Source of the DNA: CAZTAO01 sp964611645
Lineage (GTDB): Bacteria > Armatimonadota > UBA5829
DNA length: 64,000 bases
Direction of reading: 5' to 3'
Assembly (NCBI GenBank): GCA_964611645.1
Contig: CAZTAO010000021.1
Coordinates: 1-64,000, forward strand
Positions 17,987 to 27,714 of the stretch are shown in pieces; position 1 is the stretch's first letter; each line of letters begins with the position of its first letter. Both the position numbers and the translations under genes were made by a program. A model generated the notes under the pieces. That model had not been told where the DNA came from. It did not search any database and worked only from the letters and a program-made list of their open reading frames with translations.

Positions 17987-18547
17987 ATGGACACTAGTGA
18001 TTTCAAGAACGGGATATCGATGATCCTGGACAATGATATATATACCCTGGTCGAATTCCAGCACGTAAAGCCCGGCAAAGGCCCGGCGTTTGTGCGAACG
18101 AAACTCAGGAACGTGAGAAACAACGCCGTTACTGAGAAGACCTTCCGCGCTGGTGAGAAGATGGACCAGGCGTTCATGGACAAGTATCCCATGCAGTTCA
18201 GCTATCAGCAGGATGGCGAGTATTTCTTCATGGATCCTGAGAGCTACGAGATAACCCCCATCCCGGCAGTCAAGATCGGCGATGGAGTGAAGTATATCAA
18301 AGAGGGCCTGGAAGTCTCCGTTCTTGCCCACAAGGGTGAGATCATCAACGTAGAGCTTCCGCTTACCATAGATGCGACGGTAGCAGAGACCGAACCTGGC
18401 GAACGTGGCAATACGGCATCCGGCGGAAGCAAACCCGCCACCATCGAGTCGGGCGCGGTTGTGCAAGTGCCGCTCTTCATCAATATTGGCGACCGTATCA
18501 AGGTGGATACTCGCACGAACCAGTACCTGGAGCGCTGCAAAGACTGA
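17987..18547 (+). CDS. efp: Translation elongation factor P
   Basis: 186 residues with the three beta-barrel domains of EF-P. The modifiable tip is VKPGKGPAF with Lys at about position 31. The middle domain has MDPESYEI, and the C-terminal OB domain has the conserved GDRIKVDTRTNQYLER. EF-P relieves ribosome stalling at proline runs. No EpmA or YmfI-type modification gene is in the window. ATG 17987 with GGAGG upstream is preferred over GTG 17954, which would extend the protein beyond the family start. It opens a co-directional run ending with the TPR gene at 23890. Confidence 0.95.
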   Translation: MDTSDFKNGISMILDNDIYTLVEFQHVKPGKGPAFVRTKLRNVRNNAVTEKTFRAGEKMDQAFMDKYPMQFSYQQDGEYFFMDPESYEITPIPAVKIGDGVKYIKEGLEVSVLAHKGEIINVELPLTIDATVAETEPGERGNTASGGSKPATIESGAVVQVPLFINIGDRIKVDTRTNQYLERCKD

Positions 18548-18616
18548 TCGCTCCCAAAGCGTAGAGACGCTTATTCTGCAAGCTCGTGTTTATCCAAGAC
18601 AGGGGGGCCGCTCCAA

Positions 18617-19729
18617 TTGAATGAGAGAACTAGAGAAGCGCTGGCAGAGATACTGGGTCGCCTGACACTCGTCGCGCTTTGGGTCGCGTGGCCGTTTGTA
18701 GCCATCTGTATTCTTTACATGGGAACATCGCTGTTGGGCAGCAGCATCGAGAACCTGACCGCGATGAAAAACATGGTTCCGCCGGACCCCAGGTACCTCG
18801 ACTATGTAAGCTTCAGCAACTTTGCCATCCAGGCAACTTACATCGGCGGCATCATCCTCATAGTTGCCTACAGCCTCAGATGCTGGCACGGCACTGAGAT
18901 CGGCGCCGTGTTGACAGTGCTGGGGGCAGGCCTGTTCTTCGGGCTGCCATTCGTCTTCCCCTCGTTTACTCCCAGAGACCTGATCGGCGCTCAGATCATA
19001 CTCTCTTACTGCAAAGTTCTCCAGAAGCTTGGCCTGATAGCACTGGTTCCGGGAACCATGTTCGTGCTGCGCGACGCAATTCTGGCAATTGTGCTGCGCA
19101 TGTCCCAGTCGAACGTGGAGATTGAGATCAAGAAGGGATCCAACGAGAGAGTCGCGGTCAAGAAACGACTGAAGCCGCTTGTCCTCTCGCATTGCTGGGA
19201 CATGCCCAACTGTTCCGATGCCCTGCGCAGAATCTGCCCGGAGTTCCAGAAACACAGAAACTGCTGGAGAGTGAAGCATGGATGCCTGTGCGATCAGCGC
19301 ATGGCGATGCGCGCGGCGGGCTTGGCGGGTATGCAGAAAACCGAGAGGGATGCGCAACTCGGCGACGAGGCCGGGCAGAAGGTCGTCGCGGCGCTGACAC
19401 CTGCACTGAAGCGCGCAAGATGTCGCAACTGCGCCATATATATGGAGCATCAGAGACAGAAGTTCAAGATATTCAGCGCGCTTGTGTTGCCTGCGGCAGT
19501 AGCCCTGATAATCGGATTCTATGGCCCGATATCCGGCGTGATGAAGTACGTTCTTGCCCAATCGGAGAAGTTCCTCAGGTTCTTGACTTACAACCCAAGC
19601 GCCAGCGACCTTACTTTCACACAGGGGCTGGACACGCTGGTTCTCTTCTGCGTGATATGGCTCGGTGTGCTGCTAATGAGCCTGCTGTTCAAGTTGGTGG
19701 AGTATCTCATTTTCGAGTTGAAGGTGTAG
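18617..19729 (+). CDS. Multi-pass membrane protein with a CW/Cys-rich cytoplasmic insert
   Basis: 370 residues from TTG 18617 (GAGGGGGG upstream; the only ATG nearby is out of frame). Hydrophobic segments lie near residues 14-38, 72-90, 95-118 and 136-160, then 285-305 and 338-362. Between the two blocks is a soluble insert with CWDMPNC, ICPEF, NCWRVKHGCLC and RCRNCAIYMEHQ. The spacing of the first motifs resembles the CW-x3-NC ... C-x-A ... NCW-x3-G-x2-C pattern in bacterial sensory proteins, and could bind a metal or Fe-S cluster. I do not recognise a named family. It sits four bases before accB. Confidence 0.72.
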   Translation: MNERTREALAEILGRLTLVALWVAWPFVAICILYMGTSLLGSSIENLTAMKNMVPPDPRYLDYVSFSNFAIQATYIGGIILIVAYSLRCWHGTEIGAVLTVLGAGLFFGLPFVFPSFTPRDLIGAQIILSYCKVLQKLGLIALVPGTMFVLRDAILAIVLRMSQSNVEIEIKKGSNERVAVKKRLKPLVLSHCWDMPNCSDALRRICPEFQKHRNCWRVKHGCLCDQRMAMRAAGLAGMQKTERDAQLGDEAGQKVVAALTPALKRARCRNCAIYMEHQRQKFKIFSALVLPAAVALIIGFYGPISGVMKYVLAQSEKFLRFLTYNPSASDLTFTQGLDTLVLFCVIWLGVLLMSLLFKLVEYLIFELKV

Positions 19730-19733
19730 CCAG

Positions 19734-20141
19734 ATGGATGTCGGCAAGATAGATGAACTGGTCGCCATTCTTGGCGCTTCCCGATCAACGGAACTGATGG
19801 TGCGCAAAGGACAGAACTCTGTACACATAGTCCGCAGCGCAAAGCCCAGGCGGCCGGCCGCAGTCAAGTCTGCCGGTCGGGCCGACGCTCCGACGCCGGA
19901 ATGTGTCACGGACGACCTCGCGCACATTCGGTCGCCCAAGGTTGGCATATTCCACAGCGCTGAGTCGGCGCCGCAAGCGGGCGACACCGTCCACCTCGGG
20001 CAGCCGCTCGGAGTTATAGAGTCCATGAAGATACACAATGAGATCCTCTCCGAAGTCAGCGGCGTTATCGTCGAGATGTTTGTGGAGAACGGGTCGCCGG
20101 TAGAATACGGCCAGGAACTGTACCGGATACGGAAGTCGTAA
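19734..20141 (+). CDS. accB: Biotin carboxyl carrier protein of acetyl-CoA carboxylase
   Basis: 135 residues. The C-terminal biotinyl domain contains GVIESMKIHNEI, with biotin-accepting Lys at about 99. The N-terminal helix MDVGKIDELVAIL is typical of AccB. The Ala/Pro linker is short, making this one of the smaller forms. The protein carries carboxybiotin between the biotin carboxylase and the carboxyltransferase for malonyl-CoA synthesis. It starts 4 bases after the membrane protein gene and 36 bases before accC, so the three are co-transcribed. accA and accD are not in the window. Confidence 0.94.
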   Translation: MDVGKIDELVAILGASRSTELMVRKGQNSVHIVRSAKPRRPAAVKSAGRADAPTPECVTDDLAHIRSPKVGIFHSAESAPQAGDTVHLGQPLGVIESMKIHNEILSEVSGVIVEMFVENGSPVEYGQELYRIRKS

Positions 20142-20177
20142 GTATCCGCCCTGCAATCCCTTTTTAGGAGAGACCGT

Positions 20178-21527
20178 TTGTTCAAGAAGATACTGATAGC
20201 AAACAGAGGCGAGATAGCTGTCAGAGTGATACGCGCGTGCCGGGAAATGGGCATTGAGACTGTGGCTATCTACTCGGAGGCAGACCGCGAGTCTCTCCAC
20301 GTGAGGATGGCTGATCAGGCTATATGCGTCGGCCCCCCGCAGAATCGCGACAGCTACCTCAACATGCCCAACATCATCAGCGCAGCCGTTATATCGGGCG
20401 CACAGGCAATACACCCCGGTTACGCCTATTTCTCCGAGCAGGCCAACTTCGCCGAGGCGTGCGAGGCATGCAACATCAAGTTCATCGGGCCGCGACCGGG
20501 GGCGATCGAGCTGATGGGCGACAAGGCTCGAGCCAAAGAGACCGCGCAGAAGGCCGGAGTGCCAGTTATCCCCGGCAGCCCTGGGACGGTCGCCAGCGAG
20601 CAGGAAGCTGCGCGCGTAGCCGCGAAGATGGGCTATCCTGTCCGACTCAAAGCCACCGCTGGTGGCGGGGGACGGGGAATCAGGATCGTCCAGACTCCCG
20701 AGGAACTCCCGTCAGCCCTGCGGATCGCGCAAGCTGAGGCTGAATCCGCATTCGGAAATGGACTGCTCTACGTTGAGAAAGAAGTTGAAGAACCCAGGCA
20801 CGTTGAGATCCAGTTGCTCGGAGATGAGCACGGCCACTACGTCTACCTCGGCGAGAGAGAATGCTCCATACAGCGCAGAAACCAGAAGCTGATCGAAGAA
20901 GCGCCCTGTATTGCTGTGTCGCCTGCCCTGCGCAAGCGTATGGGTGATGCGGCAATCAAGCTCGCAAAGGCCGTGAACTACTGGAACGCCGGCACGGTAG
21001 AGTTTCTGCTGGACAAGAACGGGAAGTTCTACTTCATGGAAATGAACACTCGCATCCAGGTAGAGCATCCGGTTACCGAGGCCGTCACCAACATCGACCT
21101 GCTGAAAGAACAGATACGCATTGCCGCGGGAGAGAAGCTCCCGTTCGCGCAGAAGGACATCAAGATCACGGGGCACTCCATCGAGTGCCGCATAATAGCG
21201 GAAGACCCAAGCAACAACTTCGCGCCGTCAGTCGGCACGATCAGCGGGCTTCGCATCCCCGGCGGTAACGGAGTCCGGGTGGACACCCACATATACGACG
21301 GCTACGCGATACCGCCCTACTATGACGCAATGCTGGCCAAGCTTGTTGTCTGGGACAGGGATCGCGGCGAAGCAGTCTCGAGAATGCTGCGCTGCCTTTC
21401 GGAGTTCCACATCGGCGGATTGAAGACCAATATCGAATACCAGATGCAGATACTCAACAACCCATATTTCCGCAGGGGCGAGCTGTCCACCAGCTTCATC
21501 CCCAGGCGGATGTCTGAACAAGACTAG
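20178..21527 (+). CDS. accC: Biotin carboxylase of acetyl-CoA carboxylase
   Basis: 449 residues, standard length. The N-terminal domain begins FKKILIANRGEIAVRVIRAC. The ATP-grasp region has KATAGGGGRGIRIV and MEMNTRIQVEHPVTE, and the C-terminal domain has GHSIECRIIAEDP. It carboxylates biotin on AccB with ATP and bicarbonate. The start is TTG with AGGAG seven bases upstream. Its stop abuts the nusB ATG directly. Confidence 0.96.
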   Translation: MFKKILIANRGEIAVRVIRACREMGIETVAIYSEADRESLHVRMADQAICVGPPQNRDSYLNMPNIISAAVISGAQAIHPGYAYFSEQANFAEACEACNIKFIGPRPGAIELMGDKARAKETAQKAGVPVIPGSPGTVASEQEAARVAAKMGYPVRLKATAGGGGRGIRIVQTPEELPSALRIAQAEAESAFGNGLLYVEKEVEEPRHVEIQLLGDEHGHYVYLGERECSIQRRNQKLIEEAPCIAVSPALRKRMGDAAIKLAKAVNYWNAGTVEFLLDKNGKFYFMEMNTRIQVEHPVTEAVTNIDLLKEQIRIAAGEKLPFAQKDIKITGHSIECRIIAEDPSNNFAPSVGTISGLRIPGGNGVRVDTHIYDGYAIPPYYDAMLAKLVVWDRDRGEAVSRMLRCLSEFHIGGLKTNIEYQMQILNNPYFRRGELSTSFIPRRMSEQD

Positions 21528-21989
21528 ATGAAAAAGATACGCAGAGCAGCCCGGGAACTGGCGCTGAATATCCTGTATCAGTCGGATGCGGCGGGTGTGC
21601 CGTTTGACGAGGCGGTAGACACGGCGATGGAGTTCGCGGATCTCTCTGAGTTCGACGCAAAGGGCGCGAAAGGCTCCGACGAGATCCGGGCCTACGCCCG
21701 TGAACTGGTCACCGGAATACGGGAACGAGTGAAAGAACTGGACAGACGGGTTGCGCTATATTCCAAGGGATGGCCGCTGGACCGGCAGCCGTTTGTTGAT
21801 CGAAACATTCTCCGTATGGCGCTCTATGAGATCGCCTATTCGGACTCCGTCCCTCCGCTGGTCGCCATCGACGAGGCTGTGGAAATAGCGAAGAAATACA
21901 GCACCGCAGAATCCGGTCGCTTCATCAATGGCATACTCGCAAGCTACCTCAAAGACCAGTCCGCTCCAAACGACGCGCCACAGGCGTAA
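21528..21989 (+). CDS. nusB: Transcription antitermination protein NusB
   Basis: 153 residues. The N-terminal RRAARELALNILYQSD and the C-terminal RNILRMALYEIAY...AIDEAVEIAKKYS...FINGILA are diagnostic. NusB with NusE (S10) binds boxA RNA and aids rRNA antitermination. The ATG directly follows the accC stop without a spacer, indicating translational coupling. Confidence 0.95.
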   Translation: MKKIRRAARELALNILYQSDAAGVPFDEAVDTAMEFADLSEFDAKGAKGSDEIRAYARELVTGIRERVKELDRRVALYSKGWPLDRQPFVDRNILRMALYEIAYSDSVPPLVAIDEAVEIAKKYSTAESGRFINGILASYLKDQSAPNDAPQA

Positions 21990-22011
21990 CAGCACACGGG
22001 AGGAGAACCCA

Positions 22012-22884
22012 ATGGCAGCACAGATACTGGACGGCACTGCAGTTGCTAAGGAAATACGCGCGGAAATCGCGGCACGGGTTGAACAGCTCAAACGGGACAA
22101 AGGCGTTACTCCCAGGCTGGCCGTAATTCTTGTGGGCGAAGATCCGGCCTCCGTCACCTACACCCGAATGAAGAAGAAGGCCTGCGAAGCTACAGGTATG
22201 CTCTCGGACCTCATCGTGATGCCCTCCGACAGCAGCCAACAGCAGGTAGAGGCGGTTATATCTCGTCTGAACGCGGACCGCAGCGTGCACGGGATTATGG
22301 TTCAGCACCCGGTTCCGTCTCACCTGGATGAGCTCGCGATCCTCTCCACTGTTGCAGTCGAGAAGGATGTCGACGGGATAAGCGCCCAGAGTCTGGGCAG
22401 GCTGGTGCTCGGGACTGAGGACTACGTATCCTGCACACCCTTGGGCATTGTTACTCTGTTGGAGCGTTACGGGATCGAGCTCAAGGGCAAGGAGGCAGTG
22501 ATTGTCGGTCGCAGCATTATCTTGGGCAAACCCGCCGCCCTTGCATTCCTGGAGCGGCACGCAACAGTAACTATCTGCCATTCAAGAACCCGCGACCTGG
22601 ACAAGGTGGTCGGACGAGCCGACATCGTGGTTGCGGCTATCGGAAAAGCCGAATTGATAAAAGGCTCATGGATCAAAGAGGGCGCGGTTGTGGTGGATGC
22701 CGGGTATAACAAGGTGGAAGGCCGCGACAAGGACGTGGGGGATGTTGAGTTTGAAGCCGCGGCGCAGAGGGCGTCATGGATCACACCGGTTCCTGGCGGA
22801 GTCGGCCCGATGACCATTGCGATGCTGCTGGCTCAGACAGTAAAGGGCGCCGACAAGTACGCTGTTTGCGGAGAGAAGGCCTAA
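22012..22884 (+). CDS. folD: Bifunctional methylene-THF dehydrogenase / cyclohydrolase
   Basis: 290 residues. The catalytic Lys lies in SVTYTRMKKKACEATGM and the substrate loop in GIMVQHPVPSHL. The NADP-binding fold has VIVGRSIILGKPAALAFLER, and the C-terminus has PVPGGVGPMTIAMLL. It interconverts methylene-, methenyl- and 10-formyl-THF, supplying formyl groups for purines, which links it to the AICAR transformylase at 47436. Start chosen at ATG 22012 behind GGGAGGAG. Confidence 0.96.
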   Translation: MAAQILDGTAVAKEIRAEIAARVEQLKRDKGVTPRLAVILVGEDPASVTYTRMKKKACEATGMLSDLIVMPSDSSQQQVEAVISRLNADRSVHGIMVQHPVPSHLDELAILSTVAVEKDVDGISAQSLGRLVLGTEDYVSCTPLGIVTLLERYGIELKGKEAVIVGRSIILGKPAALAFLERHATVTICHSRTRDLDKVVGRADIVVAAIGKAELIKGSWIKEGAVVVDAGYNKVEGRDKDVGDVEFEAAAQRASWITPVPGGVGPMTIAMLLAQTVKGADKYAVCGEKA

Positions 22885-22885
22885 G

Positions 22886-23890
22886 TTGAGTTACACGCTT
22901 GGCGGGTCAGGTTCCGAGGGCAATGACGCCGGACCTGCCGCGATAAAGAAGCCAATAGCCGAAGCAGTCGATGCGCTGCTCGCGGAGGCTGCCGCCAGAA
23001 GGGTCCGCAAAGACTATTCGGGCGCAGTCACCGCACTCATCGACGCGCTACGCATAGACCCGGAGAACGCCTCGGTCGCCCTGCTGATTGCCGGGATATA
23101 CGAAGAGCGTGGTATGTTTGATGAAGCGCTCGTGTGGTATCGGTCGGCTCAGAGCATATCCCCCGCAAGCGAAGCTGCCGCGAGCGGCATTCGAGACGTC
23201 ACTTCCAGGGTCCGGTTCGCGCCAACCAGGGCCAGAACGGAGCTTCTCGGACCTAACCTCAAGGTATGGATTGCTGCTGCGGCGGCGATACTTGTGCTTG
23301 TTGTGCTGGCGTTTCTCATTCGGGGAGCCAAGCAAACCGCCCGTAACGTCTCACGAAACGCTCTCACCACTGCTCCACCACCCACGTCCGTTGTGATACC
23401 TGGCGTTCCCCGCCCGAACTCTTTACGTACTGCGTCTGTGAGACCCGCGCAGCCATCCGTTGGCGGCGCCTCGGGGCTGACATCACGGCCCACTGCCCAG
23501 GTTCGCACAGCGCCCGAGGCGGCCATCAAGTCGAAGCTGCTGGAGACGCAGGGATACTGGTCGCCACAGGTTCGGATAGACGACGTCACAGCCGACCCCA
23601 GATACGCTGCCGTAGCCGTGACATTCTCCCTTCCGCCAAGCACACAGATCAACAGAGCTACCGTTTTGCAGAACGCGTTCTACATTGCCGCAGCGGCATT
23701 TGTGGCGCACAGCGAAGTGATGGTTGTTACAGTTCGGTGCGCAATCCCAGGGGAGCAGAACGGCTACCAACTGGCTTTTGTGGGCGATATCACACGTGAT
23801 ACGGCCCTGTCGCTGGGCGGGAACATCACAACCGCGCAGATTAACGCCTCGTTCACGTCCACATGGTGGAACCCTAGAATCAGCCAGTAG
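22886..23890 (+). CDS. TPR-containing single-pass membrane protein, function unknown
   Basis: 334 residues from TTG 22886, one base after the folD stop codon. Residues about 28-105 hold two TPR-like helix pairs (ARRVRKDYSGAVTALIDALR, IAGIYEERGMFDEALVWYRS). A membrane helix follows at about 125-145 (WIAAAAAILVLVVLAFLI), then a Pro/Ser/Thr-rich linker, then a folded domain of about 130 residues (YAAVAVTFSLPPSTQINRA...) with no family I recognise. The TPR part is N-terminal to the helix and should be cytoplasmic, with the tail outside. The 3' end overlaps the convergent kinase gene by 11 bases. Confidence 0.72.
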   Translation: MSYTLGGSGSEGNDAGPAAIKKPIAEAVDALLAEAAARRVRKDYSGAVTALIDALRIDPENASVALLIAGIYEERGMFDEALVWYRSAQSISPASEAAASGIRDVTSRVRFAPTRARTELLGPNLKVWIAAAAAILVLVVLAFLIRGAKQTARNVSRNALTTAPPPTSVVIPGVPRPNSLRTASVRPAQPSVGGASGLTSRPTAQVRTAPEAAIKSKLLETQGYWSPQVRIDDVTADPRYAAVAVTFSLPPSTQINRATVLQNAFYIAAAAFVAHSEVMVVTVRCAIPGEQNGYQLAFVGDITRDTALSLGGNITTAQINASFTSTWWNPRISQ

Positions 23891-24809
23891 CCAGAGCCTT
23901 CACGTCTGTATACGCAGGAATCCCTGCGGACCCTCCGATATTCTGCACGCAGAACGCCGCGCAGGCACACCCCAGCCGCGCGGAGGACACAATGTCCAGC
24001 CCATCGACCAACCCGGCCAGGAAACCCGCATCCCAGCAGTCTCCTGCCCCGGTCGTGTCCAAGACAGGCACGTCGAATGCTGGAACTCGCTCAAAGCGTC
24101 CGTCGGCAGCAACAAGGCACCCTTCGTCCCCCATCTTGACCACAACCGCCCCAGCCCCCTCATCCAGCAGGATCCTCGCGATATCCTCGGGGCTTCTGTT
24201 CGGGTGTAGCACGAGCATGTCGTCAAGGCTGGGGATCACATAGTCGCAGTGTTGCAGGACCGGCGCCAGGTTCGACCAATCCGGTCCCGCGCCCCAGCAC
24301 TCGTCCAGCAGGGTTACCACGCCGCGCCTCCGCGCCTGTGCAAGCAGCGAAGCCGCATCCGGGCCATCAAAGGAGGGGAGGACCCAGAAGTCCTGGTATA
24401 GCAGAAACTCGGTGTCCAGCAGAGAGTCCAGGTCGAGGTCGGCGAGGCCAAATGTGAGGTTTGCGCCGGGGGTATGAATGAAAGTGCGGTTGCCGTCCGG
24501 GTGAATGCCAACGAAAGTAAACGGAGTAGACTCATTCTTCGAAACAATCACGCGCGAGCAGTCCACTCCGCGCGCGGTCAACTCATCCAGTACGAACCGG
24601 CCCATCAGGTCGCTGCCAATCTTGGTGTAGACCGTGACGTCCAGCCCCATGCGACCGAGAGCGGAACTTGTGTTCACCGCACCTCCGCCGGTGGCAAATC
24701 GCAGGGAACTGGTGTTCACCTGGGTTCGCACGCGCGGGACAGGGTAGTCATCTAGGGGTCCGCTGAGAGCATCTACAACGCCTATCCCGGTGCAATGGAT
24801 ACGGGACAT
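23880..24809 (-). CDS. PfkB-family carbohydrate kinase
   Basis: 309 residues. The N-terminal signature GGGAVNTSSALGRMG and the C-terminal DTTGAGDCWDAGFLAGL with the catalytic Asp define a ribokinase/PfkB sugar kinase. FTFVGIHPDGNRTFIHTPGA fits the lid and sugar-binding region. The sugar substrate cannot be named; a ribokinase-like or 2-keto-3-deoxygluconate kinase-like role is possible. GGAGG lies about ten bases before the ATG. It is 43 bases downstream of uvrA on the same strand and may be read from the uvrA promoter. Confidence 0.88.
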   Translation of the reverse strand: MSRIHCTGIGVVDALSGPLDDYPVPRVRTQVNTSSLRFATGGGAVNTSSALGRMGLDVTVYTKIGSDLMGRFVLDELTARGVDCSRVIVSKNESTPFTFVGIHPDGNRTFIHTPGANLTFGLADLDLDSLLDTEFLLYQDFWVLPSFDGPDAASLLAQARRRGVVTLLDECWGAGPDWSNLAPVLQHCDYVIPSLDDMLVLHPNRSPEDIARILLDEGAGAVVVKMGDEGCLVAADGRFERVPAFDVPVLDTTGAGDCWDAGFLAGLVDGLDIVSSARLGCACAAFCVQNIGGSAGIPAYTDVKALATG

Positions 24810-24852
24810 CCTGGTCTACCTCCGCAAGAGAGACTCCGGAACTGGTTCAGTA

Positions 24853-27714
24853 TCAGGCGGGTACAGGCTCTGCATCCGCGATCTTGATATTGTCCGGCTT
24901 GAGCACCTGCCTCAGAAACTCCCCGGTGTAGGATTGTGGGGTATCGGCAACATCCTCGGGAGTACCCGCGGCAACAACGTAACCACCCGCATCGCCGCCT
25001 TCGGGGCCGAGGTCGATGACGTAGTCAGCGGTCTTGATAACATCCAGATTGTGCTCTATCACCAGCACTGTGTTTCCCGCGTCCACCAGCTTGCTGAGGA
25101 CTTCCAACAGCTTTCTGATATCGTGGAAATGCAGGCCCGTGGTAGGCTCGTCCAGGATATACAGCGTCTTGCCGGTGCTTCGCCTGGCAAGCTCCGAGGA
25201 AAGCTTGACTCGCTGCGCTTCGCCGCCCGAGAGCGTTGTGGCCGGTTGGCCGAGCCTGATATAGTCCAGGCCGACATCGTGGATGGTCTGCAGCTTCCGG
25301 TGGATCTTGGGGACATTCTTGAAGAACTCCAGAGCCTGGCTGACAGTCATATCCAGCACATCCGCGATGCTCTTGCCTTTGAACTTTATCTCCAGCGTTT
25401 CGCGGTTGTAACGCTGACCTTTGCACACCTCGCAGGGCACATAGACATCCGGCAGGAAATGCATCTCGATCTTGATAATGCCATCGCCCTTGCACGCCTC
25501 GCAGCGGCCACCCTTGACGTTGAAACTGAACCTGCCGGGCATATAGCCACGCATCTTCGCGTCGGGAGACTTGCTGTAGAGTTCGCGGATCATGTCGAAA
25601 GTCCCGGTGTAGGTCGCCGGGTTGGACCTGGGAGTGCGACCGATGGGCGATTGATCTATATCAATCACCTTGTCCAGGTGCTGCAGCCCGCGTATCTCTT
25701 TGTGTTTTCCGCTTGCCCTGGGGGCGTTGCCCAGTCTGGTCATCAGGGTTGGGAACAGCGTCTCCTGCACCAGTGTGCTCTTGCCGGAACCCGACACCCC
25801 CGTGACGCACACAAACAATCCCAGCGGTATCCGCACGTCGATATGCTTGAGGTTGTTCCCGGACGCCCCGATTACCTCAAGGTAACGGTCTGTGTGAGGG
25901 CGTCGGATCAGTGGAGTCGGAATACTCAACTTCCCGGAGAGATACTTACCCGTGAATGACTCCTCGCTGGCGATTATGTCCTCAATTGTCCCTTCGGCGA
26001 CTATCTCCCCACCGTGTTCACCTGCCCCTGGGCCTATATCAATGACATAATCGGCTGCGCGCATGGTCTCTTCGTCGTGCTCCACTACGATGATGGTATT
26101 GCCGAGGTCTCGAAGCCGGAGCAGCGTGTCTATCAGTCGCTTGTTATCGCGTTGGTGGAGGCCTATGCTTGGTTCGTCGAGTATATAGAGCACACCCATC
26201 AGCCCGCTGCCTATCTGGGTCGCCAGCCTTATCCGCTGTGCTTCGCCGCCCGCAAGGGTCCCCGCCGCGCGGTTCAGAGTGAGGTAATCCAGGCCGACAT
26301 CCAGCAGGAACTTCAGCCTGCTGCGAATCTCTTTGATGACCTGCTCCCCTATGGTGGCTTCCCGAGGTGTGAGCGACAGGCCGGAGAACCACTGATAGGT
26401 GTCTCTGATGGACATCTCTGTGACTTCCGATATGTTCTTCCCGGCGATAATGATAGCCAGGCTCGACGGCTTCAGCCTGCGTCCGTGGCAAGCCGGGCAG
26501 GGAATATCCGCCATATACTGCTCGATCTCTTCGCGGACCATTTCCGAACTCGTGCTGTCGTGCCTGGTCTGAAGCATCTGGAGGACGCCGTGGTAGGTGG
26601 TCCAGTAGCTCTGTTCGTTATCACGGAACCGGCCCTTGTAGTTGATCTTGACCCTCTCATCGGTGCCATTGAGGATTACACCCAGTTGCTCCGGGGTCAG
26701 GTCTTTGATGGGTGTGTTCAGGGAGAAGTTATAGGCCTTGGCTACTCCCGCCAACAGAGCTTTAGGCCACTCGGCCTGGCCTTTCTCGAACGGCACAACT
26801 GCCCCGGAGTTGACCGACTTGGTCTTGTCGGGAATGATGAGGTCGGGATCAAGCTGCTTGTTGCTCCCCAACCCGTGGCATACGGGGCAGGCTCCGTAAG
26901 GGCTGTTGAATGAGAAGCTTCTGGGCGCAACATCCTCGAGGCTGATCCCACACTCCGCGCAGGCAAGGTGCTCCGAGAAGAGCAGTTCGTGGCTTCCAGC
27001 CACATCAACAGCCAGCGATCCCCCACCCTTCTTCAGAGCGGTTTCCACGGAATCAGTCAGCCGCTTCTCGATGCCGGGCCGCACAATGAGCCTGTCTATG
27101 ACTATCTCGATGGTGTGCTGCTTGTAGCGGTCGAGGTCTATGTCGTCGGTGATCTCGTGGACATTCCCATCCACCCGGACCCGAACGTAGCCCTCCTTGC
27201 GCACATCCTCTATCAGCTTCTTATACTGGCCTTTCTTGCCTCGCACAAGGGGGGCAAGGACCTGTATCCGCGAAGACTCCGGCAGAGCCATTATGGCATC
27301 TACCATTTGCTGAGGCGTCTGCTGAGTAATCTCGCGACCGCACTGCGGGCAGTTGGGCCGACCAATTCTCGCATAGAGGAGCCTGAGGTAGTCGTAGACC
27401 TCGGTAACGGTGCCGACAGTAGAACGCGGGTTTCTGGTTGTAGACTTCTGGTCTATGGACACCGCGGGCGATAGCCCTGTGATATCATCCACATCCGGCT
27501 TGTCCATCTGGCCAAGGAACTGCCGGGCATAAGAAGACAGCGACTCAACATACCGCCGTTGCCCCTCGGCATAAATAGTGTCAAAAGCAAGCGAGGATTT
27601 ACCGGAACCCGAAAGCCCCGTCATGACAACCATTTTGTCACGGGGAATCTCCAGGTTGATATTCTTCAAATTGTGCTGCCGCGCGCCGGTGATAACAATC
27701 TTGTCTTGGGCCAT
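24853..27714 (-). CDS. uvrA: Excinuclease ABC subunit A
   Basis: 953 residues, standard length. Two ATPase modules are visible: Walker A GLSGSGKSSLAFDT near residue 34 and GVSGSGKSTLVQET near 640, with signatures LAGGEAQRI and LSGGEAQRVKLS. Zinc-binding Cys sets occur at CAECG...CPVCHG and CEACKGDG...CEVCKG. UvrA scans DNA for bulky damage and loads UvrB. GGAG lies about five bases before the ATG. A promoter sits at 27793-27822. I saw no obvious LexA box, though SOS boxes differ between phyla. Confidence 0.97.
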   Translation of the reverse strand: MAQDKIVITGARQHNLKNINLEIPRDKMVVMTGLSGSGKSSLAFDTIYAEGQRRYVESLSSYARQFLGQMDKPDVDDITGLSPAVSIDQKSTTRNPRSTVGTVTEVYDYLRLLYARIGRPNCPQCGREITQQTPQQMVDAIMALPESSRIQVLAPLVRGKKGQYKKLIEDVRKEGYVRVRVDGNVHEITDDIDLDRYKQHTIEIVIDRLIVRPGIEKRLTDSVETALKKGGGSLAVDVAGSHELLFSEHLACAECGISLEDVAPRSFSFNSPYGACPVCHGLGSNKQLDPDLIIPDKTKSVNSGAVVPFEKGQAEWPKALLAGVAKAYNFSLNTPIKDLTPEQLGVILNGTDERVKINYKGRFRDNEQSYWTTYHGVLQMLQTRHDSTSSEMVREEIEQYMADIPCPACHGRRLKPSSLAIIIAGKNISEVTEMSIRDTYQWFSGLSLTPREATIGEQVIKEIRSRLKFLLDVGLDYLTLNRAAGTLAGGEAQRIRLATQIGSGLMGVLYILDEPSIGLHQRDNKRLIDTLLRLRDLGNTIIVVEHDEETMRAADYVIDIGPGAGEHGGEIVAEGTIEDIIASEESFTGKYLSGKLSIPTPLIRRPHTDRYLEVIGASGNNLKHIDVRIPLGLFVCVTGVSGSGKSTLVQETLFPTLMTRLGNAPRASGKHKEIRGLQHLDKVIDIDQSPIGRTPRSNPATYTGTFDMIRELYSKSPDAKMRGYMPGRFSFNVKGGRCEACKGDGIIKIEMHFLPDVYVPCEVCKGQRYNRETLEIKFKGKSIADVLDMTVSQALEFFKNVPKIHRKLQTIHDVGLDYIRLGQPATTLSGGEAQRVKLSSELARRSTGKTLYILDEPTTGLHFHDIRKLLEVLSKLVDAGNTVLVIEHNLDVIKTADYVIDLGPEGGDAGGYVVAAGTPEDVADTPQSYTGEFLRQVLKPDNIKIADAEPVPA

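Noticed and set aside
18590..19561. Minus-strand open frame of 323 codons
   Set aside because: Overlaps the membrane protein gene, which fits the operon spacing and has membrane helices; the reverse frame lacks a ribosome site and family features.
24790..26913. Two long plus-strand open frames opposite uvrA
   Set aside because: Antisense to the highly conserved uvrA; the composition mirrors its codons.
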